DNA of 64,000 nt, taken from NCBI GenBank assembly GCA_000828975.1, contig AP014683.1, positions 2,933,700 through 2,997,699 of the forward strand. The letters run 5' to 3'. Shown here one piece after another: positions 26,324-41,466 of the stretch. The notes below the pieces were generated by a model. That model did not search any database, had not been told where the DNA came from, and saw nothing but the letters and a program-made list of their open reading frames with translations. Position 1 is the first letter of the stretch, and each line of letters opens with the position of its first letter. The translations under genes and the position numbers were made by a program. Origin of the DNA: Burkholderiales bacterium GJ-E10 (GTDB taxonomy: Bacteria > Pseudomonadota > Gammaproteobacteria > Burkholderiales > Burkholderiaceae_F).

Positions 26324-27754
26324 ATGACGCGGCGAGAACTCGATCCTCCGTCGACCGACTTTGCCATCACTTCGGTGAATGTTCCCGACCGGCTCGACAT
26401 GCTCGAACTGCATGGGCGGGCGCATCAGGATCCGCCGGCCCGCAGCCGCCGACATCTGCGGCGGCGCGCCCGCGTCTGGGGGCTGCGCGTGGTCGCGCTG
26501 GCCGTGCTGGGCGTGGTCGGATGGGAGGCCGCGCAGGCCGTCGAGGCCGCGCGAGCCGAACTCTCCCCGGCCGCGATTTCGGCGCGCTTGAGCCGGACGC
26601 TGGGCGTGCCGGTGCATATCGCCGATGCCCGGCTGCGATGGTCGCCGGCACCTCACCTCGAGGTGGACGACGTGAATCTGGGGGACCAGGTCACGATTCC
26701 GTCGATTTCGGTGCAGGTGCAGGTGCGAAACATCGGCCGGCTCCTGATCGAGCGGCGATTGGACTGGGGTGCCGGGGAAATCGCGCCGCTGAGCTTGCGT
26801 CCGGCCCAGGCGCGCTTTCTGCTTGGCCTGTTGCCGCGCCTGCGCGCCGCGCTCCCCGACGACGTCGGCGCGCTGCGCTGCGCGGCGCTGACATTGGCGG
26901 ACGCGATTCCCGGCGACGGCCCCCAGTGGACGATGGTGGCGGACCGGAGTGCCGGGGGCGGCTTCCAGCGCGTCACGCTGACCCAGGCGGCGGGCTCGGG
27001 TACGCTGCAGCTGCGCTTTTCGCCGCCCGCGCAACCCGCAGGGGACGGAGCCGCTGGGGCCATCTCCTTTCAACTGGAAGGGACGGGGGCGCCGCTTCCC
27101 GCCGCGCCGCATCAGACATTCGACCGCGTCCGCGGCCAGGGAACGATTGAACCCGACCGGATCGTGGTGGACTCCCTGGTGATCACCGATCGACGCGGCG
27201 GCCTGCGGGCGCGCGCGGTGGCGCAACGGGATGTAGACGGTTGGGCGCTCCGCGGCACGGTCGATTCGGGCCAGATGGATGTCGCCGCGGTGCTGGGAGG
27301 GTCGGCCGGTTCCGACGGCGCCGATGGCGGCGCGCCGCCGCTACTGGCAGGAACCGCCCTGCTGTCCGGACAGCTCGCTGGGCGAGGGGACACCGTCGCC
27401 GGCGCGTTCGCCGATCTTTCCTTTACCGGCCGCATCGCGATGCGCGACGGCACGCTGAACGGTGTCGACCTTGGATACGCCGCGACCCATCCGGGCGGTA
27501 TCGATGGGTCGGGAGGGTCGACGCCGTTCCGTTCCGGGACGGCGTCCCTGGACATCGGGCGCCACGGAATTGCGCTGCGCGACATTCGCTTGCGGGCGGG
27601 CGCCCTGGCGGTGGTCGGCGAGGTGACGGTGGCGGGCAACCGCCGACTCTCGGGAAGCCTCTTTGCAGACCTGATCGACGCGATGCGCGCGCAGGCGCCG
27701 GTCCGCGTCACCATCGGGGGGACGGTGGCGCAGCCGACGTTCGGCGGCGGGTAA
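26324..27754 (+). CDS. AsmA-like membrane-anchored protein
   Basis: A 476-residue protein with a cytoplasmic N-terminal tail of about 50 residues and one transmembrane helix (LRVVALAVLGVVGWEAAQAV). A long periplasmic region resembling the AsmA/DUF3971 class follows: SRTLGVPVHIADARLRWSPAPHLEVDDVNLG near the N-terminus and a C-terminal module beginning TALLSGQLAGRGDTVAGAFADLSFTGRIAMRDGTLNGVDL. AsmA-like proteins are now thought to move phospholipids or assist outer membrane assembly. The assignment here rests on the domain pattern and is moderate. The start MTRRELD at 26324 is preferred. The gene is convergent with atpC. Confidence 0.68.
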   Translation: MTRRELDPPSTDFAITSVNVPDRLDMLELHGRAHQDPPARSRRHLRRRARVWGLRVVALAVLGVVGWEAAQAVEAARAELSPAAISARLSRTLGVPVHIADARLRWSPAPHLEVDDVNLGDQVTIPSISVQVQVRNIGRLLIERRLDWGAGEIAPLSLRPAQARFLLGLLPRLRAALPDDVGALRCAALTLADAIPGDGPQWTMVADRSAGGGFQRVTLTQAAGSGTLQLRFSPPAQPAGDGAAGAISFQLEGTGAPLPAAPHQTFDRVRGQGTIEPDRIVVDSLVITDRRGGLRARAVAQRDVDGWALRGTVDSGQMDVAAVLGGSAGSDGADGGAPPLLAGTALLSGQLAGRGDTVAGAFADLSFTGRIAMRDGTLNGVDLGYAATHPGGIDGSGGSTPFRSGTASLDIGRHGIALRDIRLRAGALAVVGEVTVAGNRRLSGSLFADLIDAMRAQAPVRVTIGGTVAQPTFGGG

Positions 27755-27851
27755 TTCGACGGCGGCCACCGCGGCCACGGCGAATCGTCCCGAAGGCCAA
27801 TCGCCGGGCGGGAGAGGCGGGGCGCGAAGCGCCCCGGGGTCCGATTCCGAA

Positions 27852-28292
27852 CTACCGGATCGACGCCGCTTGGCCGGGAGTGCTGGCCTTGTAGTTGCGG
27901 ACTGCGGCCAGTTGGGCCGTCAGCAATGCGATTTCGGCTTCGACCTTGGCGATATCGAGCTTGTCCAGCGCGGCGCGGTGGATCTCCTCCGCCCGCTTGA
28001 GTGCCTCGATCGCCTTGGCTTCGTCCAGGTCCTTCGCACGGATCGCCGTATCGGCAAGCACCGTCACGATGGTCGGTTGCACTTCCAGGATGCCGCCGGC
28101 GACGAAGATGCGCTCGTCGGTGCCGCCGATCGTGTGGATGCGGACGACACCGGGTTTGATGCGCGTGATCAGCGGCACATGGCGGGGATATACGCCGAGT
28201 TCGCCGTCTTCACCGGGCAGCACGACGAACTCGGCCTGCCCGGAGAAGATCAGCTCTTCGGCGCTGACGACGTCGACATGAATGGTGGCCAT
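27852..28292 (-). CDS. atpC: ATP synthase F1 epsilon subunit
   Basis: A 146-residue subunit of the F1 central stalk. The N-terminal beta-barrel begins [24 protein letters not shown], with [19 protein letters not shown]. The C-terminal pair of helices ([28 protein letters not shown]) can block rotation in the reverse direction. It is the last gene of the atpIBEFHAGDC operon, 22 bases after atpD. Convergent with the AsmA-like gene 97 bases away. Confidence 0.96.
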   Translation of the reverse strand: MATIHVDVVSAEELIFSGQAEFVVLPGEDGELGVYPRHVPLITRIKPGVVRIHTIGGTDERIFVAGGILEVQPTIVTVLADTAIRAKDLDEAKAIEALKRAEEIHRAALDKLDIAKVEAEIALLTAQLAAVRNYKASTPGQAASIR

Positions 28293-28314
28293 GCGGGGGT
28301 TCCTTCTCCGCCGA

Positions 28315-30686
<2,372 letters not shown>

Positions 30687-30729
30687 CGGGAAGCCTTCTC
30701 TTGATTACGCTGTCAGGTCGTCCCGTGGA

Positions 30730-32271
<1,542 letters not shown>

Positions 32272-32293
32272 CGAACCACCCCGGATTGGAATA

Positions 32294-32842
32294 TCAAGCG
32301 GTCAACCGGATGCGCAGGCCGTCCAGACGGGCGCGCACCGAGTTGTCCATCACCCGATCGCCGACAGTGACCCGCACGCCACCGATGAGGCGTGAGTCGA
32401 CCCGGACTTCAGGCTTGAGTTGAAAGGGAAACTTCTTGGCCAGCGCGCCGACGAGACCGGCGACCTGTGCCGGCTCCATCGGGTACGCGCTTTCGATCAC
32501 GCAATCCGCGATGCCGTCCGCCTCGTTCTTCCGGCTGCGGACCTGCGCGGCGATCTCCGGCAGCGCGACCACCCGGTCGTTTTCGACGGCGATGCGGAGC
32601 AGGCCCGCAACGGTGTCCGGCAACTGCCCGGACAACAGCATCCCCGCCAGTCCGGCGATGAGGTCGATGCGCTGCTGCGGCGTGAGCCGGGGGTCGCCCA
32701 GCGCCTCCGCCACCTCCGGCTGCGAAGCGACCTCGGCCAGCGCATCCAGCGCCGGCAGCCATTCCGCGGTTTTGCCCTGGGCCTGCGCCGCCTCGAAGAA
32801 CGCTTCGGCGTACGGACGTGCGATCGTGGAAAGTTCGGCCAT
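32294..32842 (-). CDS. atpH: ATP synthase F1 delta subunit
   Basis: A 182-residue peripheral-stalk subunit linking the b dimer to the top of F1. It starts [20 protein letters not shown], the usual OSCP/delta opening, and ends with the beta-hairpin domain [33 protein letters not shown]. It is separated from atpF by three bases. Confidence 0.96.
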   Translation of the reverse strand: MAELSTIARPYAEAFFEAAQAQGKTAEWLPALDALAEVASQPEVAEALGDPRLTPQQRIDLIAGLAGMLLSGQLPDTVAGLLRIAVENDRVVALPEIAAQVRSRKNEADGIADCVIESAYPMEPAQVAGLVGALAKKFPFQLKPEVRVDSRLIGGVRVTVGDRVMDNSVRARLDGLRIRLTA

Positions 32843-32845
32843 GGC

Positions 32846-33316
32846 TTAGAGCTGCTGCTGAAGTTGCTCAAGCAGCGCCGCGTGCGTCCGCGCGTCGACC
32901 TCCCGCTTGAGGATCTGCTCCGCGGCGGCGACCACCAGACCGGCGACCTGGTCGCGCAGTTCGGTGCGCGCACGCACCAGCTGCTGCTGGGCCTCGGACT
33001 TGGCCGCGGCGATGAGCCGCTCCGCTTCGACCTGCGCCTGCGCCTTGGCCGCCTCGACGATGGCCTGGGCGCGCTTTTCGGTGTCGATGATGATCAGCTG
33101 CGCCCGGGCCTTGGCGTCGGACTCGAGCTGGGTGATCTTGCGGGTGGCTTCGCTGAGGCTGCGCGTCCCCTCCTCCGCTGCGGCGAGGCCGTCGGAGATC
33201 TTCTGGCGACGCTCGTCGATCGCGCGAATGAGCGGCGGCCAGATGAACTTCATCGTGACCCAGCCCAGGATGATGAATACGACCGCCTGGACGATTAACG
33301 TTGCATTCAGATTCAT
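32846..33316 (-). CDS. atpF: ATP synthase F0 b subunit
   Basis: A 156-residue peripheral-stalk subunit. One N-terminal membrane helix ([27 protein letters not shown]) is followed by a long right-handed coiled coil rich in Ala, Glu, Lys and Gln that extends to the C-terminus. The length is standard for a proteobacterial homodimeric b. It lies 89 bases after atpE. Confidence 0.96.
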   Translation of the reverse strand: MNLNATLIVQAVVFIILGWVTMKFIWPPLIRAIDERRQKISDGLAAAEEGTRSLSEATRKITQLESDAKARAQLIIIDTEKRAQAIVEAAKAQAQVEAERLIAAAKSEAQQQLVRARTELRDQVAGLVVAAAEQILKREVDARTHAALLEQLQQQL

Positions 33317-33405
33317 GGCAAATCCCGTTTCGGACTACGTGCCGGCAGGCTGGGCGGCGGAAACGACCGCCGCGGCGCCCGACATCAGCGGGTGACAAGC
33401 ACCCG

Positions 33406-33687
<282 letters not shown>

Positions 33688-33708
33688 TCAAAGAAGCCGT
33701 GAAAAAAA

Positions 33709-34566
33709 TCAATGCGACGCGTGCGATTCCTGCGCCTGGCCGATATAGACCAGCGTCAGCATCATGAAGATGAACGCCTGCAGCACGATGATCAGACACT
33801 CGAACAGCGCCCAGACCGTGCCACCGACGACCTGCATGCCCATTCCCCATGCCGTCGCCGTTCCGCCCAGCATGGCCAGCAGGAAGAACATCAGCTCGCC
33901 TGCATACATGTTGCCGTACAACCGCATGCCCAGCGAGAGCGTCTTGGAAAAGTACTCGATGATGTTGAGGCCGAAGTTGGCGGCCGCGAGCGCGAGCCCG
34001 CCGATCCAGGTCAGCGGGTTCGCCGTCAGGTGAACGCGGCCGAAGGGCGCGACGAAGAGGTCGCGGACGTACCCGGCCGGCCCCTTGAGCTTGAACCCGT
34101 AATACAGCGAAAGAACCAGCACGCCGACCGACATGCCGAGCGGGACGTTGGCGTCGGCCGTCGGCACCGGGCGAAAATGCCCCGCGCCCAGCGCGCCCGC
34201 CAGGCGGGGGATCGCGTCAACCGGAAACACGTCGAGGGCGTTCATCACTGTGCCCCAGCAGAACACGGTGAGGGCCAGGGGCGCGGCGTAGCGGCGATCG
34301 CCGGGCACCAGCGCCTTGGCCGACTCGTCGACCATTTCGACCAGCATCTCGACAAAGGCCTGCATGCGGCCGGGGATGCCGGACGTGACGCGGCCCGCGA
34401 CGACCCGCAGGGTGAGGAGCGTGATCGCGGCAGTGATCAGCGAGACGCTGATGGTGTCGAGGTGATATACGTACGGATCGAAAAGCCCATGCTGCGTCCC
34501 GGTCGCCAGGTAGTGCAGGTGGTGCGTGATGTATTCGGTTCCGGTAACCGCGCCGTCGGTAGCCAT
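33709..34566 (-). CDS. atpB: ATP synthase F0 a subunit
   Basis: A 285-residue membrane subunit that provides the two proton half-channels. It has five to six hydrophobic helices and the essential arginine in the conserved SLGMRLYGNMYAGEL. The C-terminal helix is GGTVWALFECLIIVLQAFIFMMLTLVYIGQA. It starts MATDGAVTGTEYITHHL at 34566, 48 bases after atpI. Confidence 0.97.
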   Translation of the reverse strand: MATDGAVTGTEYITHHLHYLATGTQHGLFDPYVYHLDTISVSLITAAITLLTLRVVAGRVTSGIPGRMQAFVEMLVEMVDESAKALVPGDRRYAAPLALTVFCWGTVMNALDVFPVDAIPRLAGALGAGHFRPVPTADANVPLGMSVGVLVLSLYYGFKLKGPAGYVRDLFVAPFGRVHLTANPLTWIGGLALAAANFGLNIIEYFSKTLSLGMRLYGNMYAGELMFFLLAMLGGTATAWGMGMQVVGGTVWALFECLIIVLQAFIFMMLTLVYIGQAQESHASH

Positions 34567-34614
34567 CGGTTTGTCTTATTGCGTCTTTTTCCGTTGCCTT
34601 GGCCGGGTGCGCAT

Positions 34615-34986
34615 TCAGCGCCGCCAGGCCATGGCAAAGGGTTGTGCCAACAAAACGGCGCAGACCGATCCGATCAGCGCCGGCCAATTTACGTGTTTCA
34701 CGCTCCAGGCGATCAGCACGAGGATGCCGCCCGTCAGCGCGAGCTTGGCGAATTCGCCAAGCAATAGAAGGAGGAGGCTTCCGAACGCTGCCGATGCACC
34801 GCTTTCCGGCTTCGCTTTCCGCAGCATTCCCCAAATCGCCATGTTCCCCGCGAGCACGGCGTTGGGCACCACACAGGCCGCCCCGCCGAGGATCGCGCCG
34901 AACGCCGCATGGCGCCCACCCAGCAGACCCGCGACGAGCGCGGCGCACAAGGCGACCCCGAATTGCACTGCGACGACCCGGAACAT
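34615..34986 (-). CDS. atpI: ATP synthase accessory protein AtpI
   Basis: A 123-residue membrane protein with four hydrophobic helices and the Gly/Ala-rich motif GVALCAALVAGLLGGRHAAFGAILGGAA. AtpI assists c-ring assembly or magnesium supply and is the first gene of the atp operon. The start is ATG at 34986 (MFRVVAVQFGVAL). The 169-base gap upstream to parB, which lies on the same strand, probably holds the operon promoter. Confidence 0.9.
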   Translation of the reverse strand: MFRVVAVQFGVALCAALVAGLLGGRHAAFGAILGGAACVVPNAVLAGNMAIWGMLRKAKPESGASAAFGSLLLLLLGEFAKLALTGGILVLIAWSVKHVNWPALIGSVCAVLLAQPFAMAWRR

Positions 34987-35155
34987 ATTCCGGCGCTGCC
35001 TTCGGCGCGCAACTTGCCTGCACGCAGCCGAAAGCGACCGCCCCCCTCCAAAACCCGCGGATTCTACTTTGCCGTACGGAATTGGGTCAAGTTCTTGTGC
35101 AGCGTCGTGTGCAACCGTTGTGGACCGCGTTGCGCGAATCGCCCGGACCCGACAC

Positions 35156-36019
35156 TCAGTCCTGCCCGGCGTCTCCCCGCAGCACGTCGATCAAACCCTG
35201 CAGCTGATCGAGATCGCCATAGTCGATCACCAGGCGCCCTGCCCCGCCGCGACCGGCGTGGATCCGCACCGGCGTCGCGAGAATGTCCGACAGTTCTTCC
35301 TCCAGCCGCAGGAGATCGCGATCGCGCGCCGGGCCGGCCTTGCGCTCCGGCGGCGGCGCCGACGCCCGGCGGACCAGCTGCTCGGCCTGCCGTACGGAAT
35401 AGCCGCGGACCGCAATTTCCTGGCCGAGGCGGATCTGCATCGCCGGGTCGACCGCCAGCAACGCGCGCGCGTGGCCCATGTCGAGGATGCCCGCCATGAG
35501 CTGGTCCTGCACCGGCTGCGCAAGCTGCAAAAGTCGCAACAGATTGGTGGTGGCGCTGCGTGAGCGGCCGATCGCTTCCGCCGCCTGTTCGTGGGTGAAG
35601 GAGAATTCGGCGATCAGGCGCTGGACGCCCTGCGCCTCTTCCAGGGGATTGAGGTCTTCCCGCTGGATGTTCTCGATCAGCGCCATCGCCAGCGCCGCTT
35701 CGTCGGGCACCGGCTTGATCAGCACCGGCACCTCGGTCAGGCCGGCAAGCTGCGAGGCACGGTAGCGGCGCTCGCCGGCGATGATCTCGTAGCGGTCGCC
35801 GTCGACCGGTCGGACGACGATGGGCTGGATCACCCCCTGGCGGCGAATCGACTCCGCGAGCTCCGCCAGCGCCTCCGGCTGCATGTGGGTGCGCGGCTGG
35901 TACTTGCCGGGCTGGAGGCGCGCGACGGGCAAGGTATGCGGGGCGCCGGCAGGCACTTCGACGGGTTCCGCGCCGAGCAGCGCATCGAGGCCGCGGCCCA
36001 ATCCTTTGGTACGTTTCAT
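35156..36019 (-). CDS. parB: Chromosome-partition protein ParB
   Basis: A 287-residue CTP-dependent DNA clamp that loads at parS and spreads to organise the origin region. It begins MKRTKGLGRGLDALLG. It shows the CTP-binding GERRYRASQLAGL (box II), ALIENIQREDLNPLEEA, the helix-turn-helix region FTHEQAAEAIGRSRSATTNLLRLL, and the C-terminal dimer domain. It follows parA by four bases. Two matching parS sites are at 39567 and 39594. Confidence 0.96.
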   Translation of the reverse strand: MKRTKGLGRGLDALLGAEPVEVPAGAPHTLPVARLQPGKYQPRTHMQPEALAELAESIRRQGVIQPIVVRPVDGDRYEIIAGERRYRASQLAGLTEVPVLIKPVPDEAALAMALIENIQREDLNPLEEAQGVQRLIAEFSFTHEQAAEAIGRSRSATTNLLRLLQLAQPVQDQLMAGILDMGHARALLAVDPAMQIRLGQEIAVRGYSVRQAEQLVRRASAPPPERKAGPARDRDLLRLEEELSDILATPVRIHAGRGGAGRLVIDYGDLDQLQGLIDVLRGDAGQD

Positions 36020-36023
36020 GGCA

Positions 36024-36794
36024 TCAGAGTGTCTTTACGCGTTCGACCATCTCGGCCCCGAACTCGACGTACGCCGTGGCGCCGCGCGACGCCCGGTCGT
36101 AGACCACGCCCGGCGTGCCGTAGCTCGGCGCCTCCGCCAGGCGGACGTTGCGGGGAATGACGGTGCGGAACACCTTGTCGCCGAAATGCGATTCGAGCTG
36201 CTCGGAAACCTGCTGCTGCAGGGTGATGCGCGGGTCGAACATCACCCGCAGCAACCCGATGATCTTGAGCGCGGGATTGAGATTGGCGTGGACCCGCTTG
36301 ATGGTGTTGACCAGGTCGGTCAGTCCCTCGAGCGCGAAATACTCGCACTGCATCGGAATCACCACCCCATGGGCGGAACACAGGCCGTTGAGGGTCAACA
36401 ACGACAAGGACGGCGGGCAGTCGATGAGGACGAAATCGTATTCGGCCTCGACCGCGCGCAGCGCCTCGCGCAGGCGGGCTTCGCGCTGCGGGAGATCGAC
36501 CAGTTCCACTTCGGCACCCGCGAGTTCGCGATTGGCGCCCAGGATGTCATAGCCGCCGCGCTGCGAGCGAGCGCGCGCGCCCGCCACGTCGGCCGCGCCG
36601 ATGAGGACCTGATACACGGACGACGCCAGCGACCGCTTGTCGACGCCGCTGCCCATCGTTGCATTGCCCTGCGGATCGAGGTCGACCAGCAGCACACGTT
36701 GCCCGTGCACCGCCAGGCCCGCAGCCAGATTGACGGCCGTCGTCGTCTTGCCGACGCCACCCTTTTGATTTGCAATGCAAAAAACCTTGGCCAA
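36024..36794 (-). CDS. parA: Chromosome-partition ATPase ParA
   Basis: A 256-residue deviant-Walker ATPase (MinD/ParA family) that moves ParB-parS complexes. It has the signature [18 protein letters not shown] with the deviant lysine, the Walker B region [19 protein letters not shown], and no N-terminal DNA-binding domain, so it is the chromosomal type. It lies in the rsmG-parA-parB order, 18 bases after rsmG. Confidence 0.96.
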   Translation of the reverse strand: MAKVFCIANQKGGVGKTTTAVNLAAGLAVHGQRVLLVDLDPQGNATMGSGVDKRSLASSVYQVLIGAADVAGARARSQRGGYDILGANRELAGAEVELVDLPQREARLREALRAVEAEYDFVLIDCPPSLSLLTLNGLCSAHGVVIPMQCEYFALEGLTDLVNTIKRVHANLNPALKIIGLLRVMFDPRITLQQQVSEQLESHFGDKVFRTVIPRNVRLAEAPSYGTPGVVYDRASRGATAYVEFGAEMVERVKTL

Positions 36795-36812
36795 ACGATT
36801 TCCTGGATCAGA

Positions 36813-37514
36813 TTATGGTTTTTCCGCGCCATCGGGTCGCATCAGGACCAGGTGGCGTTGTTCGGCGAGCCGGGGAACGCGGAGTGTAACCGTCCGCAGG
36901 ACGCGGATATCGGGAGGCAGCTCGGCAAGCTCCTGTTCCGGGTACTTTCCCTTCATCGCCGCCCAGGTTCCGCCGGGACGCAGGAGACCGCGCGAGCAAT
37001 CGACGAAGTCGCGCAGCGAGGCAAACGCCCGCGACACCACCAGGTCCTGCGACGGGATGTTGGCGTTGTCCCGCGCGCCCAGGCGCGCGTGGCGCACCTG
37101 GACATTGGCCAGCCCCAGCTCCATCCGCACCTGATGCAGGAACGCGCATTTCTTTTCGACGGCGTCAACCAGCGTGCATTGCCACGCCGGCCGGACGATG
37201 GCGAGCGGAATGCCGGGCAGGCCGCCGCCGGCGCCCACGTCGAGGACGTGCAGCGGCTCCGGATAGCCGAGTTCGTCCAGGGGCGCGACGATGGCCAGGC
37301 TGTCGAGGATGTGATGGCTGAGCGCCTCGTCTTCGGAGCGGATCGCCGTGAGGTTGTGGACCCGGGTCCAGCGGCGCAGCAAGGCCACGTAGCGCAACAG
37401 GCTTGCGCCCTGGGCTGCCGTCACGGCGAGCCCGAGTTCCGCCCGCGCCAGGTCCGCCAGCGCCTGGGCGGCAACGGACTCCGGGCCCGACGGCACCGGC
37501 TGCGCCGTGCTCAT
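36813..37514 (-). CDS. rsmG: 16S rRNA (guanine-527-N7)-methyltransferase RsmG
   Basis: A 233-residue SAM-dependent enzyme that methylates G527 of 16S rRNA in the streptomycin-sensitive region. The motifs are [22 protein letters not shown], the SAM site [17 protein letters not shown] and [13 protein letters not shown]. Its ATG overlaps the mnmG stop by four bases, so the two are translationally coupled. Confidence 0.96.
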   Translation of the reverse strand: MSTAQPVPSGPESVAAQALADLARAELGLAVTAAQGASLLRYVALLRRWTRVHNLTAIRSEDEALSHHILDSLAIVAPLDELGYPEPLHVLDVGAGGGLPGIPLAIVRPAWQCTLVDAVEKKCAFLHQVRMELGLANVQVRHARLGARDNANIPSQDLVVSRAFASLRDFVDCSRGLLRPGGTWAAMKGKYPEQELAELPPDIRVLRTVTLRVPRLAEQRHLVLMRPDGAEKP

Positions 37515-39445
37515 GACGCCTCGGACCGCGCCGGCACCCGGTTCGCGCGCTTGAGGAACACCAGCAGCAGGGAAATCGCCACCGGCGTGACGCCGGAAAT
37601 GCGGCTGGCCTGGCCCACCGTCTCCGGGCGCTGCTGTTGCAGCTTCTGCCGCACCTCGATCGACAGGCCGCGGACCGTCTCATAATCGAAATCCGGCGGG
37701 ATCCGCGTCGTCTCGTGGTGTTCGCGGCGCGCGATCTCCACTTGCTGACGGGCGATGTAGCCGTCGTACTTCGCCGCCGTCTCGAGCTGCTGCACCACCA
37801 CCGTTCCCAATTCCTCGGGCGGCGGCACCCAGGCTTCGCCCTCCCCCTGCTCCGTCACCGGCCGCAGGGTCGCCAGCGCGGGGTAGTCGACGCCGGGACG
37901 CTTGAGCAGGTCATACAGGGTGGTTTCGCGTTCCAGCGCCTTGCCGAAGACCTGCTGCGAGCGCACCGCATCCAGCACGCGCGGATTGACCCAGGTCGAC
38001 CGCAGGCGCTCCAGTTCGCGCGCGATCCGGTCGCGCTTGACGCAGAACGCATGCCAGCGCTCGTCGCCCACGCAGCCCAGTTCCCGTCCGATCTGGGTCA
38101 GGCGCGCGTCGGCATTGTCCTCGCGCAGGCTGAGACGGTATTCCGCGCGACTGGTGAACATCCGGTACGGCTCGGTCACGCCGCGGGTGGTCAGGTCGTC
38201 GACCAGCACGCCGAGATACGCCTGATCGCGGCGCGGCGCCCACGGTTCCCGCCCGCTCGCGCGCAGCGCGGCGTTGATTCCCGCCAGCAGGCCCTGGGCC
38301 GCCGCCTCCTCATACCCGGTCGAGCCGTTGATCTGGCCGGCGAGAAACAGGTCTGCGAGCGCCTTGCTTTCGAGGGACGCCGTCAAGCCCCGGGGGTCGT
38401 AATAGTCGTACTCGATCGCATATCCCGGGCGCAGCAGGTGCGCCTGCTCGAGACCACGGATGGAATGGACCATTGCGAGCTGCACGTCGAAGGGCAGGCT
38501 GGTCGAAATCCCGTTGGGGTAGATCTCGTGCGTCGCCAGCCCCTCGGGCTCGAGAAAGATCTGGTGCGAATCCTTGGCTGCGAAGCGGTGGATCTTGTCC
38601 TCGATCGACGGGCAGTAGCGCGGCCCCACCCCTTCGATGACGCCCGAATACATTGGCGAGCGATCAAGATTCTCCCGGATGAGCTCGTGCGTGCGGGCGT
38701 TGGTATACGTGACCCAGCAGGGTCGCTGCTCCGGGTGCTCGGCCGCATCGCCGAGGAAGGAAAACACCGGCATGGGATCGAGGTCGCCCGGCTGTTCCTC
38801 CAGGACCGAAAAATCGATGGTCCGGCCATCGATACGCGGCGGCGTTCCGGTCTTCAGGCGTCCCTGGGGCAACTGGAGTTCGCGTAGCCGGTCCGCCAGG
38901 CGGATCGACGGCGGATCGCCAGCCCGCCCGCCCGAATGCCGCTCCAGGCCGATGTGGATCAGGCCATTGAGAAAGGTGCCGGTGGTCAACACCACCGTCC
39001 GGGCGCGAAAGCGGATTCCCGCCTGAGTGACCGCGCCCACGACCCGGTCGCCCTCCACCAGCAGGTCGTCGACCGCCTGTTGGAACAGCAGCAAGCCGGC
39101 CTGACTCTCGAGTCGACGACGAATCGCGGCCTTGTAGAGCACGCGGTCCGCCTGCGCACGGGTCGCCTGCACCGCGGGACCCTTGGACCGATTGAGAATG
39201 CGGAACTGGATTCCCGCTTCGTCGGTGGCGCGCGCCATGGCGCCGTCGAGCGCATCAAGTTCCTTGACCAGATGACCCTTGCCGATTCCGCCGATCGACG
39301 GATTGCAGGACATCTGACCCAAGGTCTCGATGTTATGGGTCAACAGCAGCGTGCGCGCCCCCATGCGGGCGGCCGCCAGGGCCGCTTCCGTGCCGGCGTG
39401 ACCGCCGCCGATGACGAGGACATCGAACCGAGTGGGGTACTCCAT
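37511..39445 (-). CDS. mnmG: tRNA uridine-modification enzyme MnmG (GidA)
   Basis: A 644-residue FAD-dependent partner of MnmE in wobble uridine modification. It starts [29 protein letters not shown] with the dinucleotide-binding Gly motif. It also has [25 protein letters not shown] with its catalytic cysteine, [11 protein letters not shown] and the C-terminal [40 protein letters not shown]. The start at 39445 was set by the family; the frame is open upstream through the parS region. Its partner mnmE is 13 kb away on the other strand. Confidence 0.97.
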   Translation of the reverse strand: MEYPTRFDVLVIGGGHAGTEAALAAARMGARTLLLTHNIETLGQMSCNPSIGGIGKGHLVKELDALDGAMARATDEAGIQFRILNRSKGPAVQATRAQADRVLYKAAIRRRLESQAGLLLFQQAVDDLLVEGDRVVGAVTQAGIRFRARTVVLTTGTFLNGLIHIGLERHSGGRAGDPPSIRLADRLRELQLPQGRLKTGTPPRIDGRTIDFSVLEEQPGDLDPMPVFSFLGDAAEHPEQRPCWVTYTNARTHELIRENLDRSPMYSGVIEGVGPRYCPSIEDKIHRFAAKDSHQIFLEPEGLATHEIYPNGISTSLPFDVQLAMVHSIRGLEQAHLLRPGYAIEYDYYDPRGLTASLESKALADLFLAGQINGSTGYEEAAAQGLLAGINAALRASGREPWAPRRDQAYLGVLVDDLTTRGVTEPYRMFTSRAEYRLSLREDNADARLTQIGRELGCVGDERWHAFCVKRDRIARELERLRSTWVNPRVLDAVRSQQVFGKALERETTLYDLLKRPGVDYPALATLRPVTEQGEGEAWVPPPEELGTVVVQQLETAAKYDGYIARQQVEIARREHHETTRIPPDFDYETVRGLSIEVRQKLQQQRPETVGQASRISGVTPVAISLLLVFLKRANRVPARSEAS

Positions 39446-39566
39446 GCACCGCCTGCCGCGTTTTCCTGACTTTGTTGCCGAACTTCGTTGCCGAACCCCG
39501 TCGCCCAACCGCGTCGCAACATTCCGTTGCGCGTCCCTCCTCACCAGAAAGGGAGGACGGCATGAA

Positions 39567-39582
39567 TGTTTCACGTGAAACC
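39567..39582. promoter_or_regulatory. parS site 1
   Basis: TGTTTCACGTGAAACC matches the 16-base ParB binding palindrome TGTTTCACGTGAAACA at 15 of 16 positions. It lies in the yidC-mnmG gap, about 3 kb from the dnaA start and 3.5 kb from parB. ParB loads here to build the partition complex. Confidence 0.95.
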
Positions 39583-39593
39583 ATGCATCGCAA

Positions 39594-39609
39594 TGTTTCA
39601 CGTGAAACA
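39594..39609. promoter_or_regulatory. parS site 2
   Basis: TGTTTCACGTGAAACA is a perfect copy of the parS consensus, eleven bases after the first site. The pair lies upstream of mnmG, so ParB binding there could also affect that promoter. Confidence 0.97.
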
Positions 39610-39683
39610 TCCGGATTCCGGATCGAGCCCACCCCGAACCCGACCATGGCAGGCCGGCCCCGGGGTGGATCGGCGGCGAACTT

Positions 39684-41408
39684 TTACGCCGCCGCCTTCT
39701 TCGACCGCGCAATCACCTGATTGATCCGCCACTGTTGCAAGATCGACAGGCCGTTATTGAGAACGTAGTACAAAACCAGGCCCGACGGGAAGAAAAAGAA
39801 CATCACCCCGAACGCGAACGGCATGATCATCATCATCTTGGCCTGAACCGGATCGGGCGGCGTCGGCTGCAGGCGATACTGGATCCAGCTCGTCGCCATC
39901 ATGATCGCCGGCAGCACGAACCAGGGGTCGGGCGTCGCCAGATCGTGAATCCACAGAATCCAGGGCGCGTTGCGCATCTCGACCGAGCCGAGCAGCACCC
40001 AGTAGAGCGCGATGAACACCGGAATCTGCACCATGATCGGCAGGCAGCCGCCCAGCGGATTGACCTTTTCCTGCTTGTAAAGCTCCATCATCGCCAGCTG
40101 AAGCTTCTGCTTGTCGTCGCCGCACTGCTCCTTGAGCCGCTGCATGCGCGGGGCCAGTTCCTTCATCTTGGCCATCGACTTGTACCCCGCCGCCGACAGG
40201 GGGTAGAACGCGAGCTTGATCAGGATGGTGAGCCCAACGATCGCCCAGCCCCAGTTTCCGACCACGCGATGCAGGGCGCTGAGCAGCCAAAACAGCGGCT
40301 TGGCGATCGGATCGAGCCATCCGTAATCCTCCACCCGCTCCAGGCCCGGCGCCAGCGCCGCGAGTTCGCGGTGATCCTGCGGGCCGACATAGAGAATGGC
40401 GTCGCGCGTCACGCTCGCTCCCGGAGCGATCGTGCCCAGGGGAAGGATGGTGCCCACCGAAAAGAGCCGGTCGCTCAGCGCGCGGACATAGAACTCCCGC
40501 CGCGTGCTTCCCTGCGGAATCCATGCCGTCAGGAAGTAGTGCTGCACCATCGCCACCCAGCCATCCTTCGCCGCCGGCGGCAAGGTCACGTCGTTCTCGG
40601 CGATCTTCTTGAACGGGATCTTGCGATAGTGGTCTTCGTCGGTATAGGTCGCCGGACCGGTATAGGTCTTGTAGAACGACCCCTCCTCGCCGGTGGTGCC
40701 GTTATCCCGCACAAGTTGCAGATACAAGGACGGCGTTACCGCCTTATCGCCGACGTTCTTGACCTCTTGCTGTACGTTGACGTCGTAATGTCCCCGTCGG
40801 AAGATGAAAGTCTTGCGCAGCATCACTCCGCCGGACTGCCCTTCCAGCACGACCCGCAGCGTGTCCTGGCCGTTTTCCAGCGTCGTCGGCCCGGGAAGAA
40901 CCGCAAACCGCGTGTTGCGATGGTTCGGAAAGCCGTCGCCGCCGATCAGGCCGGTTTGCCCCTCATACTCCCGATCCGCACTGTGGTCGAACAGCACCTC
41001 GTGCGACTTGGGTCCCGGCTTCTGCCCCGAAATGAAGCCCGCCAGGCCCTGCGCCTTCCAGTTCGTCGCCCGATGCTGCTCGCGCAACACCGCCCGGACG
41101 ATCGTTCCGCCCTGGGGATCGATGTCGATCCGTAGCACGTCGGTCACGATCTCCACCGGCTTGACCGGTGCCGCCCCGGATGCGCCGGCATCAGCACCCG
41201 GAACCGTACCCGGCTGGGCGCCCGCCGCCGCTCCGGCAGCCGGCACCGCACCGCCGGCTGCGCCGCCCGCGGCACCCGCGCCCGCAGCCGCCTGGGTCGG
41301 AACCGGAAAGAACATCGGCTTATGGCCGTGTGCGACTTCCCAACGATCCCAGAGCAAAACCAGGGAAAAACAGAAAACGACCCACACCAGTATCCGTTGA
41401 AAATCCAT
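39684..41408 (-). CDS. yidC: Membrane protein insertase YidC
   Basis: A 574-residue inner-membrane insertase. It starts [28 protein letters not shown], the first membrane helix, followed by an Ala/Gly/Pro-rich linker and the periplasmic beta-supersandwich domain. The C-terminal five-helix Oxa1 core includes [65 protein letters not shown] and the tail [22 protein letters not shown]. It follows yidD after 58 bases. Confidence 0.97.
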   Translation of the reverse strand: MDFQRILVWVVFCFSLVLLWDRWEVAHGHKPMFFPVPTQAAAGAGAAGGAAGGAVPAAGAAAGAQPGTVPGADAGASGAAPVKPVEIVTDVLRIDIDPQGGTIVRAVLREQHRATNWKAQGLAGFISGQKPGPKSHEVLFDHSADREYEGQTGLIGGDGFPNHRNTRFAVLPGPTTLENGQDTLRVVLEGQSGGVMLRKTFIFRRGHYDVNVQQEVKNVGDKAVTPSLYLQLVRDNGTTGEEGSFYKTYTGPATYTDEDHYRKIPFKKIAENDVTLPPAAKDGWVAMVQHYFLTAWIPQGSTRREFYVRALSDRLFSVGTILPLGTIAPGASVTRDAILYVGPQDHRELAALAPGLERVEDYGWLDPIAKPLFWLLSALHRVVGNWGWAIVGLTILIKLAFYPLSAAGYKSMAKMKELAPRMQRLKEQCGDDKQKLQLAMMELYKQEKVNPLGGCLPIMVQIPVFIALYWVLLGSVEMRNAPWILWIHDLATPDPWFVLPAIMMATSWIQYRLQPTPPDPVQAKMMMIMPFAFGVMFFFFPSGLVLYYVLNNGLSILQQWRINQVIARSKKAAA

Positions 41409-41466
41409 GATGGTTGCCCTGAAAACCCGATTTATCGATCTGCCGCGCGCAAAAACCGCGGATACG

